DNA of 64,000 nt from Bacteroidetes bacterium 37-13. Lineage in GTDB: Bacteria; Bacteroidota; Bacteroidia; Chitinophagales; LD1. The stretch's first letter is position 1. Every line of letters begins with the position of its first letter. Made by a program: the position numbers and the translations under genes. The notes below the pieces were generated by a model. That model had not been told where the DNA came from. It did no database searches and worked only from the letters and a program-made list of their open reading frames with translations. Positions 10,080-17,992 of the stretch are shown here, one piece after another. The stretch lies in assembly GCA_001897535.1 (NCBI GenBank), contig MKTC01000016.1, positions 186,958 through 250,957 on the forward strand. The letters run 5' to 3'.

Positions 10080-10679
10080 ATGAAGCATTTTTTTTCTATC
10101 ATCTTAATGGCAATTTCTGTTGCAACATTTGCACAAATTAAAACTTTTAATGCAGACGTAAACACAACTTCCATTGCTTGGACAGGCAAAAAAATTGGCT
10201 TGGAAAACAAAGGGCTTATTAAACTAAAATCCGGTTACTTTGGTGTAAAAAATGGAGCAATTGAATTTGGTAAATTTGTAATAGATATGAATTCTATGAC
10301 TTGCACCAATATTTCTGATGCAGACAAATGCTCACGCCTAATCAACCACTTAAAAAATGACGATTTTTTTAGCGTAGAAAAGTTTGCAACTGCGGAATTA
10401 CACATTACCAAAGTGGAACCAATTAGCAATGCAGCAAAAGGTCAGCCAAACTATACTTTTCATGGTAATTTGAAGATAAAAGGAAAGACCAATCCTATTC
10501 AGTTTCCTGCATTAGTTGAAGTAAATGGAAACACGCTAAAAGGCAATGCCAAATTTTCTATTGATAGAACAAAATGGGGTGTAAATTTCAATTCCGGAAC
10601 AGTATTTTCTATTTTGGCAGAGAAAGCCATTTCCGACAATATAGATTTTGAAGTGGCTGTAAACGCCAACTTAAAATGA
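10080..10679 (+). CDS. YceI-like domain protein, secreted
   Basis: A 199-residue protein with a signal peptide (cleavage near ATFAQ) and a YceI-type lipocalin-like barrel. Features typical of the family are SIAWTGKK near the start, a central run of beta strands, the KIKGKTNPI segment at about 137-145, and WGVNFNSG near the C terminus. YceI proteins bind isoprenoid or other hydrophobic molecules in the periplasm. The stop overlaps the start of the next gene (ATGA), so the two are translated from one message. Confidence 0.87.
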   Translation: MKHFFSIILMAISVATFAQIKTFNADVNTTSIAWTGKKIGLENKGLIKLKSGYFGVKNGAIEFGKFVIDMNSMTCTNISDADKCSRLINHLKNDDFFSVEKFATAELHITKVEPISNAAKGQPNYTFHGNLKIKGKTNPIQFPALVEVNGNTLKGNAKFSIDRTKWGVNFNSGTVFSILAEKAISDNIDFEVAVNANLK

Positions 10680-11821
10680 TTTCGTACTGGGAAAAACAAT
10701 CGTTTCTAAGCTTTGATGTAGCCATAATTGGCGCAGGAATTACAGGATTAAGCGCAGCAATTTCACTAAAAGAAAAGCAACCTAATTTATCAGTTGCCGT
10801 TTTTGAACGCGGTATTTTGCCAAGTGGTGCAAGCACCAAAAATGCAGGCTTTGCATGTATTGGAAGTGCTGGTGAAATACTGAGCGACTTATCTACAATT
10901 GATACAGAAAAAGCATTACAGTTAGTTCAACTTAGGTTGGAAGGCTTGCAACTGCTTAGAAACCGCTTAGGCGATAAAAATATTCGGTATAGAGAAAATG
11001 GAAGTTTTGAATTGCTGAATAAAAATGAATTAGATGTTTTAGACAAGATTGAATACTTAAACAATTTGCTCAAGCCAATTACTAAAAAGCAAACGTACAG
11101 CATTCAAAAAGAGGAAGCAGTAAATAATTTGGGGCTAAACAAAAACTACTTTAAAGCTATTGTACAAAACAACTGCGAAGGCGAATTGCACACAGGCGAA
11201 ATGATGAAATCGCTTTATTTATTTGCAATTCAAAAAGGAGTGCAAGTGTTTACGGGCTGCAATGTTCAACAGATTGAGAGCAAAAATAACACTATCAGTT
11301 TTAGCGTTTCAAATCCTGTTCACCAAAATGATTTTAAGTTTTCTGCAAGAAAAATTATTGCTGCCACAAATGCTTTCACAAACAGTATTTTTCCTAATGC
11401 AGAAGTTAAGCCTGGCAGAGGTTTAGCAGTTGTTACAAAACCAATTTCAAACTTAAAGTTGAAAGGAATTTTTCACTTCGATGAAGGATTTTACTACTTC
11501 CGCGAAATTGACAACAGAATACTTTTTGGTGGCGGAAGAAACCTTGATTTTGAAGGTGAAACCACTACTGAATTTGGCATAAATTCTATAATATTAAACG
11601 ACCTGCTACATAAACTAAAAAACGATATTCTACCTGAAAATAATTTTGAAATTGATTTGTATTGGAGTGGAATTATGGCTTTCGGGAAAGATAAATTTCC
11701 ACACTTTAAATGGTTAGAAAAAAATATTTTCGGAGTTTACAAAATGGGTGGAATGGGCGTTGCTATTGGTAGCAAAGCAGGCGAAATTGCCGCTCAAGAA
11801 ATCATCAATTCTCTTACCTAA
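10676..11821 (+). CDS. FAD-dependent amino-acid-oxidase-type oxidoreductase
   Basis: The 381-residue protein opens with a dinucleotide-binding fold (VAIIGAGITGLSAA, about 14-27) followed by the conserved STKNAGF segment that contacts FAD in the DadA/glycine oxidase family. The C-terminal part has the second FAD contact (GGMGVAIGSKAGE). It likely oxidises an amine or imino acid, but the substrate is not evident. The start codon overlaps the yceI-like stop by the ATGA arrangement. Its stop abuts the pyrE stop on the other strand with no bases between. Confidence 0.85.
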   Translation: MISYWEKQSFLSFDVAIIGAGITGLSAAISLKEKQPNLSVAVFERGILPSGASTKNAGFACIGSAGEILSDLSTIDTEKALQLVQLRLEGLQLLRNRLGDKNIRYRENGSFELLNKNELDVLDKIEYLNNLLKPITKKQTYSIQKEEAVNNLGLNKNYFKAIVQNNCEGELHTGEMMKSLYLFAIQKGVQVFTGCNVQQIESKNNTISFSVSNPVHQNDFKFSARKIIAATNAFTNSIFPNAEVKPGRGLAVVTKPISNLKLKGIFHFDEGFYYFREIDNRILFGGGRNLDFEGETTTEFGINSIILNDLLHKLKNDILPENNFEIDLYWSGIMAFGKDKFPHFKWLEKNIFGVYKMGGMGVAIGSKAGEIAAQEIINSLT

Positions 11822-12469
11822 CTATTTTGTTTCAAACCAAGTTTCAGGATTTTTATACCAACTCAATAATGCTTCGTGTTGTGCAGCAGAAATGTAATTC
11901 TTTGTTGCGGCAGTTTCTAAAAGTATTTTATAGTTACTTAAAGTAAAAAAGCTACAATCAGCTTCTGCAAATGCCTTATCCGCTCTTTCAAAACCATAAG
12001 TAAAAATTGCGCCTAAGCCAATCACTTCCGCTCCGGCTTCGCGCACTGCTTCAACTGCCTTTAAACTACTTCCTCCGGTAGAAATTAAATCTTCAATTAC
12101 CAATACTTTTTTTCCTGCTTCTAAAAAGCCTTCAATTCTATTTTCTAATCCATGTGCTTTCGGCTTATCGCGAACATAAATAAATGGCTTGCCAAGCGCA
12201 TCGGCAACCAATGCACCATGCGGAATACCTGCGGTAGCAACACCTGCCACAACATCACAAGCAGCAAACTTTTCTTGAATAAGTTGTGCAAAACTATCTT
12301 TTAAGAAATTACGAACTTTTGGAAATGATAAAGTTTTGCGATTATCGCAATAAATAGGACTTTTAATACCGCTTGCCCAAGTAAATGGATTTTCGGGAGA
12401 AAGTACAACTGCTTTTATTTCGAGCAAATATTCAGCTACTTCGCTTGCAATAGAATTATTAAGTATCAT
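11822..12469 (-). CDS. pyrE: Orotate phosphoribosyltransferase
   Basis: The 215-residue enzyme joins orotate to PRPP to make orotidine 5'-phosphate in pyrimidine synthesis. Visible family marks are the N-terminal FTWASG segment with SPIYCDNR, and the PRPP-binding loop VLVIEDLISTGGSS around residues 120-133. The ATG at 12467-12469 fits the usual N terminus of Bacteroidota PyrE. It shares two bases with the ATG of the divergent Nudix gene, so no intergenic space exists. An exact -7 element (TATGTTTG) lies four bases upstream of the start codon, suggesting a leaderless message. Confidence 0.93.
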   Translation of the reverse strand: MILNNSIASEVAEYLLEIKAVVLSPENPFTWASGIKSPIYCDNRKTLSFPKVRNFLKDSFAQLIQEKFAACDVVAGVATAGIPHGALVADALGKPFIYVRDKPKAHGLENRIEGFLEAGKKVLVIEDLISTGGSSLKAVEAVREAGAEVIGLGAIFTYGFERADKAFAEADCSFFTLSNYKILLETAATKNYISAAQHEALLSWYKNPETWFETK

Positions 12470-13100
12470 GGCGCAAACATACACCATCTGGTTCAACACT
12501 TCATTTTTGAAAATAACATCTCCACATTTTGTTGATGATGGATCGGAATTTGTTTTCGATAAAACCATTACCACAGAGCAAGAATTGCTTGATTTTTTAA
12601 AGCCTGATTCTATTTTGTTTAAGGCTGATAACTCGCACCAGATATTGGTTTCAGTAAAAGAGCCGGAAGAAGTTTTAGAAATTTTCAAGCAAAATTTAAA
12701 ACTCATTTATGCTGCCGGAGGAGTAGTAATAAATGAACTTAATCAAATTCTTTTAATTAAAAGAAATAGTTTTTGGGATTTGCCGAAAGGCAAACGCGAG
12801 CCTGAAGAGCAACTGCGTTTTACAGCAATTCGCGAAGTGGAAGAAGAAACCGGAGTGAAGGTAGAAACAGCATCGGAGCAAAGCATTACTACTTACCATT
12901 GTTACTGTTTACGAGGAGAATACTGCATTAAAGAAACGCATTGGTTTGAAATGAATGTAACGATTGGAGAGCAAATGCTTACTCCACAAACTGACGAAGG
13001 AATTGAAACTGTAATTTGGGTAGAAACTGCTGATTTACCTTTATACAAAGAAGAAATGTATCCAATGATTTGGAGCATTTTGGAGAGTTATCACTTTTAG
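12468..13100 (+). CDS. Nudix hydrolase
   Basis: The 210-residue protein has an N-terminal part of about 75 residues and then a Nudix domain. The Nudix box is complete: G at the start of GKREPEE, then after seven residues REVEEETGV, matching GX5EX7REUXEEXGU. It should hydrolyse a nucleoside diphosphate linked to another group, using Mg at the Glu cluster. The start codon overlaps that of divergent pyrE, which hints at shared control with nucleotide metabolism. The ATG at 12468 is kept because the 75-residue N-terminal part is open and shows no later good start. Confidence 0.88.
   Translation: MAQTYTIWFNTSFLKITSPHFVDDGSEFVFDKTITTEQELLDFLKPDSILFKADNSHQILVSVKEPEEVLEIFKQNLKLIYAAGGVVINELNQILLIKRNSFWDLPKGKREPEEQLRFTAIREVEEETGVKVETASEQSITTYHCYCLRGEYCIKETHWFEMNVTIGEQMLTPQTDEGIETVIWVETADLPLYKEEMYPMIWSILESYHF
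12474..12481 (-). promoter_or_regulatory. Predicted pyrE -7 element inside the Nudix coding region
   Basis: On the minus strand the bases read TATGTTTG, an exact match to the Bacteroidota -7 element TAnnTTTG. Only four bases separate it from the pyrE ATG. The same spacing is found between the SRP RNA -7 element and the predicted RNA 5' end, so transcription should start at or next to the A of the ATG. No good -33 TTTG is seen. Confidence 0.5.
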
Positions 13101-13148
13101 CACAAAATTTTTCTTAACTAAAAACATATTACACTAAACCATTCAAAT

Positions 13149-15404
13149 TTGAAGAAGCTGCTCCTTGTTTTCTTTGTGGCATTTACAATTTGCGAAGTGG
13201 CAAAAGCACAATCTGGCTTCACACAAAAGTTTAAGGTTTTTATTCAAGAAGAAGACGAGGAAGAACCACTGCAAGATGTGGTTGCAAATATTGTAGGAAC
13301 AAATATTTCTTCAGTTTCTGATAGTTCAGGAAAGGTTATTTTAAGCAATGTTCCACAAGGGAATTACGTGATTGAATTTTCGCTTATCGGTTATTTTAAA
13401 AAGAAAGTAAAACGCAATGTTGTAAAGTCTGATTCCACTTTTGTAAAAGTATATATTGAACCAAAAGAAGAAGCACTTGAAACTATTACTGTTGTTACAT
13501 CGCGAACCAATACACGCATAGAAATGAACCCGATTGCTATTGATGTGGTGAACAACGAAGAAATGACAGAACGCAGCGTAGATAAACCTTCCAGTATATC
13601 GCACGCACTAAAAGAGCAACAAGGCGTGCAAGTGCAGAGAACTTCTGCCACATCGGGCACATTCAATATTCGCCTGCAAGGCTTAAACGGAAAATATTCT
13701 CAATTTTTAAAAGATGGGTTTTCAACTTTTGGAGGTTTAAGCAGCGGTATTGGCATTGCACAAATTCCGCCACTCGACCTGCAACAAATAGAAATTATTA
13801 AAGGTCCGGCTTCAACACTTTATGGTGGCGATGCTATAGCAGGCGTTGTCAATTTAATTTCAAAAAAGCCGGTTGAAAATAATCCTGAAAGAGATATTTT
13901 GTTGAACATAGAAAGTACACGTTCAGTTGATGCAGGCGTATTTTTGAGTGAAAAAATAAAGTGGTTTGGCTTCACGCTCACATCAATGTATAGAAACCAA
14001 AAAGAGCGCGACTGGAACAACGATAATTTTGTGGAATATCCTAAACTGCAAAGGATTTACGCAGCACCAAAAATGTTTTTTGATATCGGAGAAAAAGTAA
14101 AAATAACATTAGGCGGGCAATACACCTACGAAACACGTTTAGGTGGCGCACTACCTTACATTAAAGGCTTAAACGATTCTACTTACAGTTACTTTGAACA
14201 AAACACCACACACCAAGCCATTTCAAATTTTTTACTCGAATACAAAGTTAATTCCGAAGGCAAGATTACTATTCGCAATGCCGTAAACTATTTCAATCGA
14301 AGTATAGAGTTGCCTAACTATAAATTTCATGGAATTCAAATAGCTTCAATAAGTGAAATCAACTACACTTACACGCACAAAAATCATACGCTCATCACAG
14401 GAATTGATGCGCGAACTGATGCTTTTCAAGACAAAATAAAAGATACCGTTTCCAATAGAAATTATGCTTACCAAACTATTGGTTTTTTTGCTCAATACAC
14501 ACTCAACTTAAAACGTGGAACCACAATAGAAACAGGTTTTAGAGGCGATTACAATATCCAAAAAGGGTTTATGCCATTGCCTTTTGTAGCCATTATGCAA
14601 AAATGGAATAAGCACTTTATTACAAGATTAAATGGTGGAATGGGATACAAACTTCCAACAATTTTTCAAGGAGAAAGTGAAGAGAAAAATTTTAAAAATG
14701 TACGAGCGCTGTCTGCCAATTTAAAACCTGAACTTTCTGCCGGAGGAACGCTGCATTTGTTAGCACCATTGCCTAATTTTAATGGTGTAAACATCACCAT
14801 TTCACAACTGTGGTTCTACACACATATTTTTCAACCTTTAGTGGCTAAAACACAGCCAATTTTTAATTGCCTCACACTCGATTGTGATGAACTATTATTC
14901 AACAATAATTCAGGAAATATTACAACCAAAGGAGTTGAAACGCGCTTCCAGCTTTATTATCGTGGCTTTAATTTCTCAACAGGATATACTTATACCAACC
15001 ACACTCAAACGCAAAATGGCGCAACTCGTGCAGCCATTTTAACTGCACCGCATCAAGTTTCACTTTTGTTTGGCTATGAACTTTTTAAAAGGTTTAGTGC
15101 AGGTTTAGATGCTTATTGGTTCAGCCCGCAAACACTTAGCGATGGCAGCACCACAAAATCAATTTGGGAACTTGGAATAAACACACAACTCAATTTAAAA
15201 TATGTAATTGTTTTTGCCAATGTTGAAAATATTTTAGACATCAGACAAAGCAAATACGGTAGTTTAGTAAAGCCATTTCCAACATACAGAAATCCGCAAT
15301 TCGCAGAAGTTTATGCGCCATTGGAAGGCACTATTTTTAATGTAGGATTTAAAGCTGTGCTTGGCAGCTTAGGCAAAAAGAAAAATACTAACGATGATGA
15401 TTAG
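13149..15404 (+). CDS. TonB-dependent outer-membrane receptor
   Basis: The 751-residue protein has a signal peptide ending near AKAQ, a carboxypeptidase-regulatory-like domain (about 30-115), a plug domain (about 120-235, with the typical VEIIKGPASTLYG-like segment here as IEIIKGPASTLYG) and a large beta barrel to the C terminus. Such receptors import siderophores, vitamins, metal chelates or oligosaccharides using energy from TonB. The ligand cannot be told. The start is a TTG at 13149; no ATG gives a complete signal peptide. Its TAG stop interlocks with the TAA stop of the aldolase gene on the other strand in the four bases TTAG. Confidence 0.9.
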   Translation: MKKLLLVFFVAFTICEVAKAQSGFTQKFKVFIQEEDEEEPLQDVVANIVGTNISSVSDSSGKVILSNVPQGNYVIEFSLIGYFKKKVKRNVVKSDSTFVKVYIEPKEEALETITVVTSRTNTRIEMNPIAIDVVNNEEMTERSVDKPSSISHALKEQQGVQVQRTSATSGTFNIRLQGLNGKYSQFLKDGFSTFGGLSSGIGIAQIPPLDLQQIEIIKGPASTLYGGDAIAGVVNLISKKPVENNPERDILLNIESTRSVDAGVFLSEKIKWFGFTLTSMYRNQKERDWNNDNFVEYPKLQRIYAAPKMFFDIGEKVKITLGGQYTYETRLGGALPYIKGLNDSTYSYFEQNTTHQAISNFLLEYKVNSEGKITIRNAVNYFNRSIELPNYKFHGIQIASISEINYTYTHKNHTLITGIDARTDAFQDKIKDTVSNRNYAYQTIGFFAQYTLNLKRGTTIETGFRGDYNIQKGFMPLPFVAIMQKWNKHFITRLNGGMGYKLPTIFQGESEEKNFKNVRALSANLKPELSAGGTLHLLAPLPNFNGVNITISQLWFYTHIFQPLVAKTQPIFNCLTLDCDELLFNNNSGNITTKGVETRFQLYYRGFNFSTGYTYTNHTQTQNGATRAAILTAPHQVSLLFGYELFKRFSAGLDAYWFSPQTLSDGSTTKSIWELGINTQLNLKYVIVFANVENILDIRQSKYGSLVKPFPTYRNPQFAEVYAPLEGTIFNVGFKAVLGSLGKKKNTNDDD

Positions 15405-16057
15405 CCGTTTACTTTTTTGTGGTCTTCTAAAAACTTAGCTAAACCAATATCGGTAAGCGGATGGCTAAACAATGAAACTATTGACGAAAGCGGACAAGTA
15501 GCAATATCTGCTCCTACTTCTGCGCAGCGCACAATGTGCATACTATTTCTAATTGATGCTGCTAAAATTTCAGTTTTGTAATCGTAGTTATCGTAAATCA
15601 ATCGAATTTGCTCTATTAACTGAACGCCATCCCAGTTGCTATCATCTACTCTTCCGATAAATGGCGAAACCATTGTGGCTCCAGCCTTTGCAGCTAAAAG
15701 TGCTTGTGCTGCGCTAAACACTAAAGTACAATTGGTTTTTATTCCATTCTCAGTAAACCATTTTATGGCTTTGATGCCATCTTTTATCATTGGCACTTTC
15801 ACTACAATATTTTTGTGGAGCGCTGCCAACTTTTTACCTTCCTCTACCATGCCTTTAAATTCAGTAGAAATCACTTCTGCACTCACAGGTCCGTTTACAA
15901 GATTGCAGATAGCAACGTAGTGTTCTAAAACTGCTGCATCGCCTTTAATTCCTTCTTTTGCCATTAACGATGGATTAGTAGTAACACCATCTAAAACGCC
16001 TAATTCATTTGCTTCTTTAATTTGAGCAAGGTTTGCGGTATCTATAAAAAATTTCAT
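15401..16057 (-). CDS. fsa: Transaldolase-like fructose-6-phosphate aldolase
   Basis: The 218-residue protein belongs to the short transaldolase/TalC-Fsa group. It begins MKFFIDTANL, has GVTTNPSL (about 24-31), the Schiff-base Lys in VVKVPMI (about 85-91), NCTLVFS and SPFIGRVDD. These single-domain enzymes carry out aldol cleavage or transaldol transfer on sugar phosphates. The length is typical. It overlaps the end of the TonB receptor gene by 4 bases and lies downstream of the SRP RNA on the same strand. Confidence 0.92.
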   Translation of the reverse strand: MKFFIDTANLAQIKEANELGVLDGVTTNPSLMAKEGIKGDAAVLEHYVAICNLVNGPVSAEVISTEFKGMVEEGKKLAALHKNIVVKVPMIKDGIKAIKWFTENGIKTNCTLVFSAAQALLAAKAGATMVSPFIGRVDDSNWDGVQLIEQIRLIYDNYDYKTEILAASIRNSMHIVRCAEVGADIATCPLSSIVSLFSHPLTDIGLAKFLEDHKKVNG

Positions 16058-16129
16058 GGTAAATATTTTTGCTGATTTAAGAATGATATTTGAAACAAAA
16101 CTATATGCAATTCAACAAAAGCCTTAAAT

Positions 16130-16230
16130 AAAAAAAGGCAAGTTACTTATATCGCACCGCTCAACCATCTACCTTTGCTGGGTTTCCCCCCTGGAGGATT
16201 CAACAGGAGCTGGTCGTATAAGACTTGCCC
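16130..16230 (-). ncRNA. ffs: Small SRP RNA (4.5S RNA)
   Basis: On the minus strand a segment of about 95 bases is closed by a terminal GGCAAGU/ACUUGCC stem and contains the conserved SRP helix 8 region: CCAGG, a GGAA-type loop (GGGGGGAAACCC), AGCA and AAGGUAGAUGG. These match the order of elements in bacterial 4.5S RNA, including the Bacteroidota variant that has a GAAUCCUCCAGG stretch. The RNA binds Ffh for co-translational targeting to the membrane. The 3' stem runs into seven U residues, so it ends as an intrinsic terminator. A perfect promoter sits upstream with the right spacing. Confidence 0.9.
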
Positions 16231-16234
16231 GTAG

Positions 16235-16265
16235 CAAAAATAGAAGCAAGTTTTTCATTACCAAA
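16235..16265 (-). promoter_or_regulatory. Perfect Bacteroidota promoter for the SRP RNA
   Basis: On the minus strand TTTG (16265-16262), a 19-base spacer and TATTTTTG (16242-16235) match the primary sigma consensus TTTG-N19-TAnnTTTG exactly. The predicted start site falls about five bases further on, at the first G of the SRP RNA. Confidence 0.85.
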
Positions 16266-16326
16266 TTAAAATTTCTGAAAAGAGAAATGAATTATCACTT
16301 AGCTACGCTCCTTTCGTTGGTATTGT

Positions 16327-16334
16327 TACATTTG
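16327..16334 (+). promoter_or_regulatory. Predicted ychF -7 element
   Basis: The bases read TACATTTG, an exact TAnnTTTG match, 21 bases upstream of the ychF ATG. A clear -33 TTTG at the right distance was not seen. Confidence 0.5.
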
Positions 16335-16355
16335 CGCCCTCAAAAAAAAAGAATT

Positions 16356-17453
16356 ATGGGCTTACAATGTGGTATTGTTGGTTTACCAAATGTTGGAAAA
16401 TCAACTCTTTTCAATGCAATTTCTTCAGCAAAAGCACAAGCTGCAAACTTTCCGTTTTGCACTATTGACCCAAACGTGGGCGTGGTTACTGTGCCTGATG
16501 TGAGGTTAGATAACTTGAGCGAAATTGTGAAGCCGCAACGCGTATTGCCTACTACTATTGAGTTTGTCGATATTGCAGGTTTGGTAAAAGGCGCACACAA
16601 AGGCGAAGGCTTAGGCAATCAATTTTTAGGAAATATCCGCACGGTTGATGCTATTATTCACGTACTTCGTTGTTTTGAAGACCCAAATATTATTCACGTA
16701 GATGGAAGTGTGAATCCTGTGCGCGACAAAGAAATTATTGATACAGAACTTCAACTTAAAGATTTAGAAAGCGTAGATAAAAAGCTTGATAAGCAAAAAA
16801 AATTATCTAAAAGCAACGATAAAGAAGTTTTAAAAAGTATTGAAGTGCTTGAAGTGTATAAACGCCACTTAGAAGAAGGCAAAAGCGCCCGCAATGCTCC
16901 GGTTGAAGAGGAAGACAAAAAATATATTGAAGATATTCAGTTGCTTACTGCAAAGCCGGTAATTTATGCTTGTAATGTGGACGAAGCGAGTGTGGTAAAT
17001 GGCAATAGTTTTGTAGAAACTGTGAGAGCAGCAGTTGCGCATGAAGATGCGCAAGTAGTGATTATTTCAGCAGCTATAGAAAGCGAAATTGCTTCTTTGG
17101 AAAGTGCAGAAGACCGCGCTGTATTTTTAGCAGATTTAGGGTTGAAAGAAAGCGGACTAAACCGTTTAATTCAAGCAGCATACAAGTTACTAAAACTACA
17201 AACTTACTTTACTGCTGGCGAAAAAGAAGTGCGCGCTTGGACAATTTACGAAGGCACAAAAGCACCACAAGCAGCAGCTGTTATCCACTCAGATTTTGAA
17301 CGCGGTTTTATTCGTGCACAAGTAATCTCTTACAACGATTATATTACTTACAGAAGTGAAGCAGCGGCACGCGATGCAGGCAGGCTGCGTAGCGAAGGCA
17401 AAGAATATATTGTGCAAGATGGAGATGTGATGCACTTTATGTTTAACGTGTAA
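16356..17453 (+). CDS. ychF: Redox-regulated ATPase/GTPase YchF (Obg family)
   Basis: The 365-residue protein starts MGLQCGIVGLPNVGKST, with the P-loop GLPNVGKST, then the switch region and G3 motif (DIAGLVKGAHKGEGLG), followed by a coiled-coil helix pair and a C-terminal TGS domain that ends in the usual FMFNV. YchF/EngD binds ribosomes and hydrolyses ATP, and is linked to stress responses. I moved the start to the ATG at 16356 because the canonical N terminus begins there and a -7 element lies just upstream; an upstream in-frame ATG would overlap it. Confidence 0.95.
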   Translation: MGLQCGIVGLPNVGKSTLFNAISSAKAQAANFPFCTIDPNVGVVTVPDVRLDNLSEIVKPQRVLPTTIEFVDIAGLVKGAHKGEGLGNQFLGNIRTVDAIIHVLRCFEDPNIIHVDGSVNPVRDKEIIDTELQLKDLESVDKKLDKQKKLSKSNDKEVLKSIEVLEVYKRHLEEGKSARNAPVEEEDKKYIEDIQLLTAKPVIYACNVDEASVVNGNSFVETVRAAVAHEDAQVVIISAAIESEIASLESAEDRAVFLADLGLKESGLNRLIQAAYKLLKLQTYFTAGEKEVRAWTIYEGTKAPQAAAVIHSDFERGFIRAQVISYNDYITYRSEAAARDAGRLRSEGKEYIVQDGDVMHFMFNV

Positions 17454-17571
17454 TTGAGAGCAAAGTTTTTGTTTCAACTTCTTATACAATTCAATTTATA
17501 TACTGTTAATTTCAATAAAAGAAACGCAGCTTTTTTTTTAGAGTGTAGAAAAAAATATTTTTTTGTACCCA

Positions 17572-17868
17572 ATGAAACTAAGAGCTATCGGCTTTCTACT
17601 TATTTTAATAGCTTTCATAACATTGCCACCAATTGCAAATCACTATAGCGGCAGTGTAAAAAACACTTCTATCTACACACTTTCTGAGGAAGAAGAACAT
17701 AGAGAAGAATGCTCTAAAACTGTAGATGTTTTTGCATCAAACCTTTACGAGTTTAATTTCTTTAAACCTAACACAACCATTATGGCCATTGCTACTGAGT
17801 TTATTAAAACGCATAGCAACTTCGGTTTAGAAATTCCTTTTCCCCCTCCCGAACAAAATTTAGTGTAA
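17572..17868 (+). CDS. Hypothetical small exported or membrane-anchored protein
   Basis: A 98-residue product with an N-terminal hydrophobic stretch (about 4-24) that could be a signal peptide or anchor, an acidic SEEEEHREE segment at about 38-46, and a short tail with a PFPPPEQ motif. I recognise no family. It lies 118 bases after ychF on the same strand. A hairpin with an 8-bp stem (GAATGAAT / ATTCATTC, 17901-17920) follows but has no clean T run. It may be real given its signal-like N terminus, yet codon evidence is limited by length. Confidence 0.5.
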   Translation: MKLRAIGFLLILIAFITLPPIANHYSGSVKNTSIYTLSEEEEHREECSKTVDVFASNLYEFNFFKPNTTIMAIATEFIKTHSNFGLEIPFPPPEQNLV

Positions 17869-17992
17869 TCATCATTTTTTCCTAAGGAAGAAAAGATTTT
17901 GAATGAATTTTTATTCATTCCTGAATTGCCATACAACAAAACTGTATTGGCAAACTTTCAAAAATTTATTACACTAATTTCTTTCTATTTAG

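Noticed and set aside
17901-17920. GAATGAAT/ATTCATTC hairpin as a terminator of the small hypothetical gene
   Set aside because: Stem is AT-rich and no T run follows on the plus strand; kept only as a remark in the gene entry.
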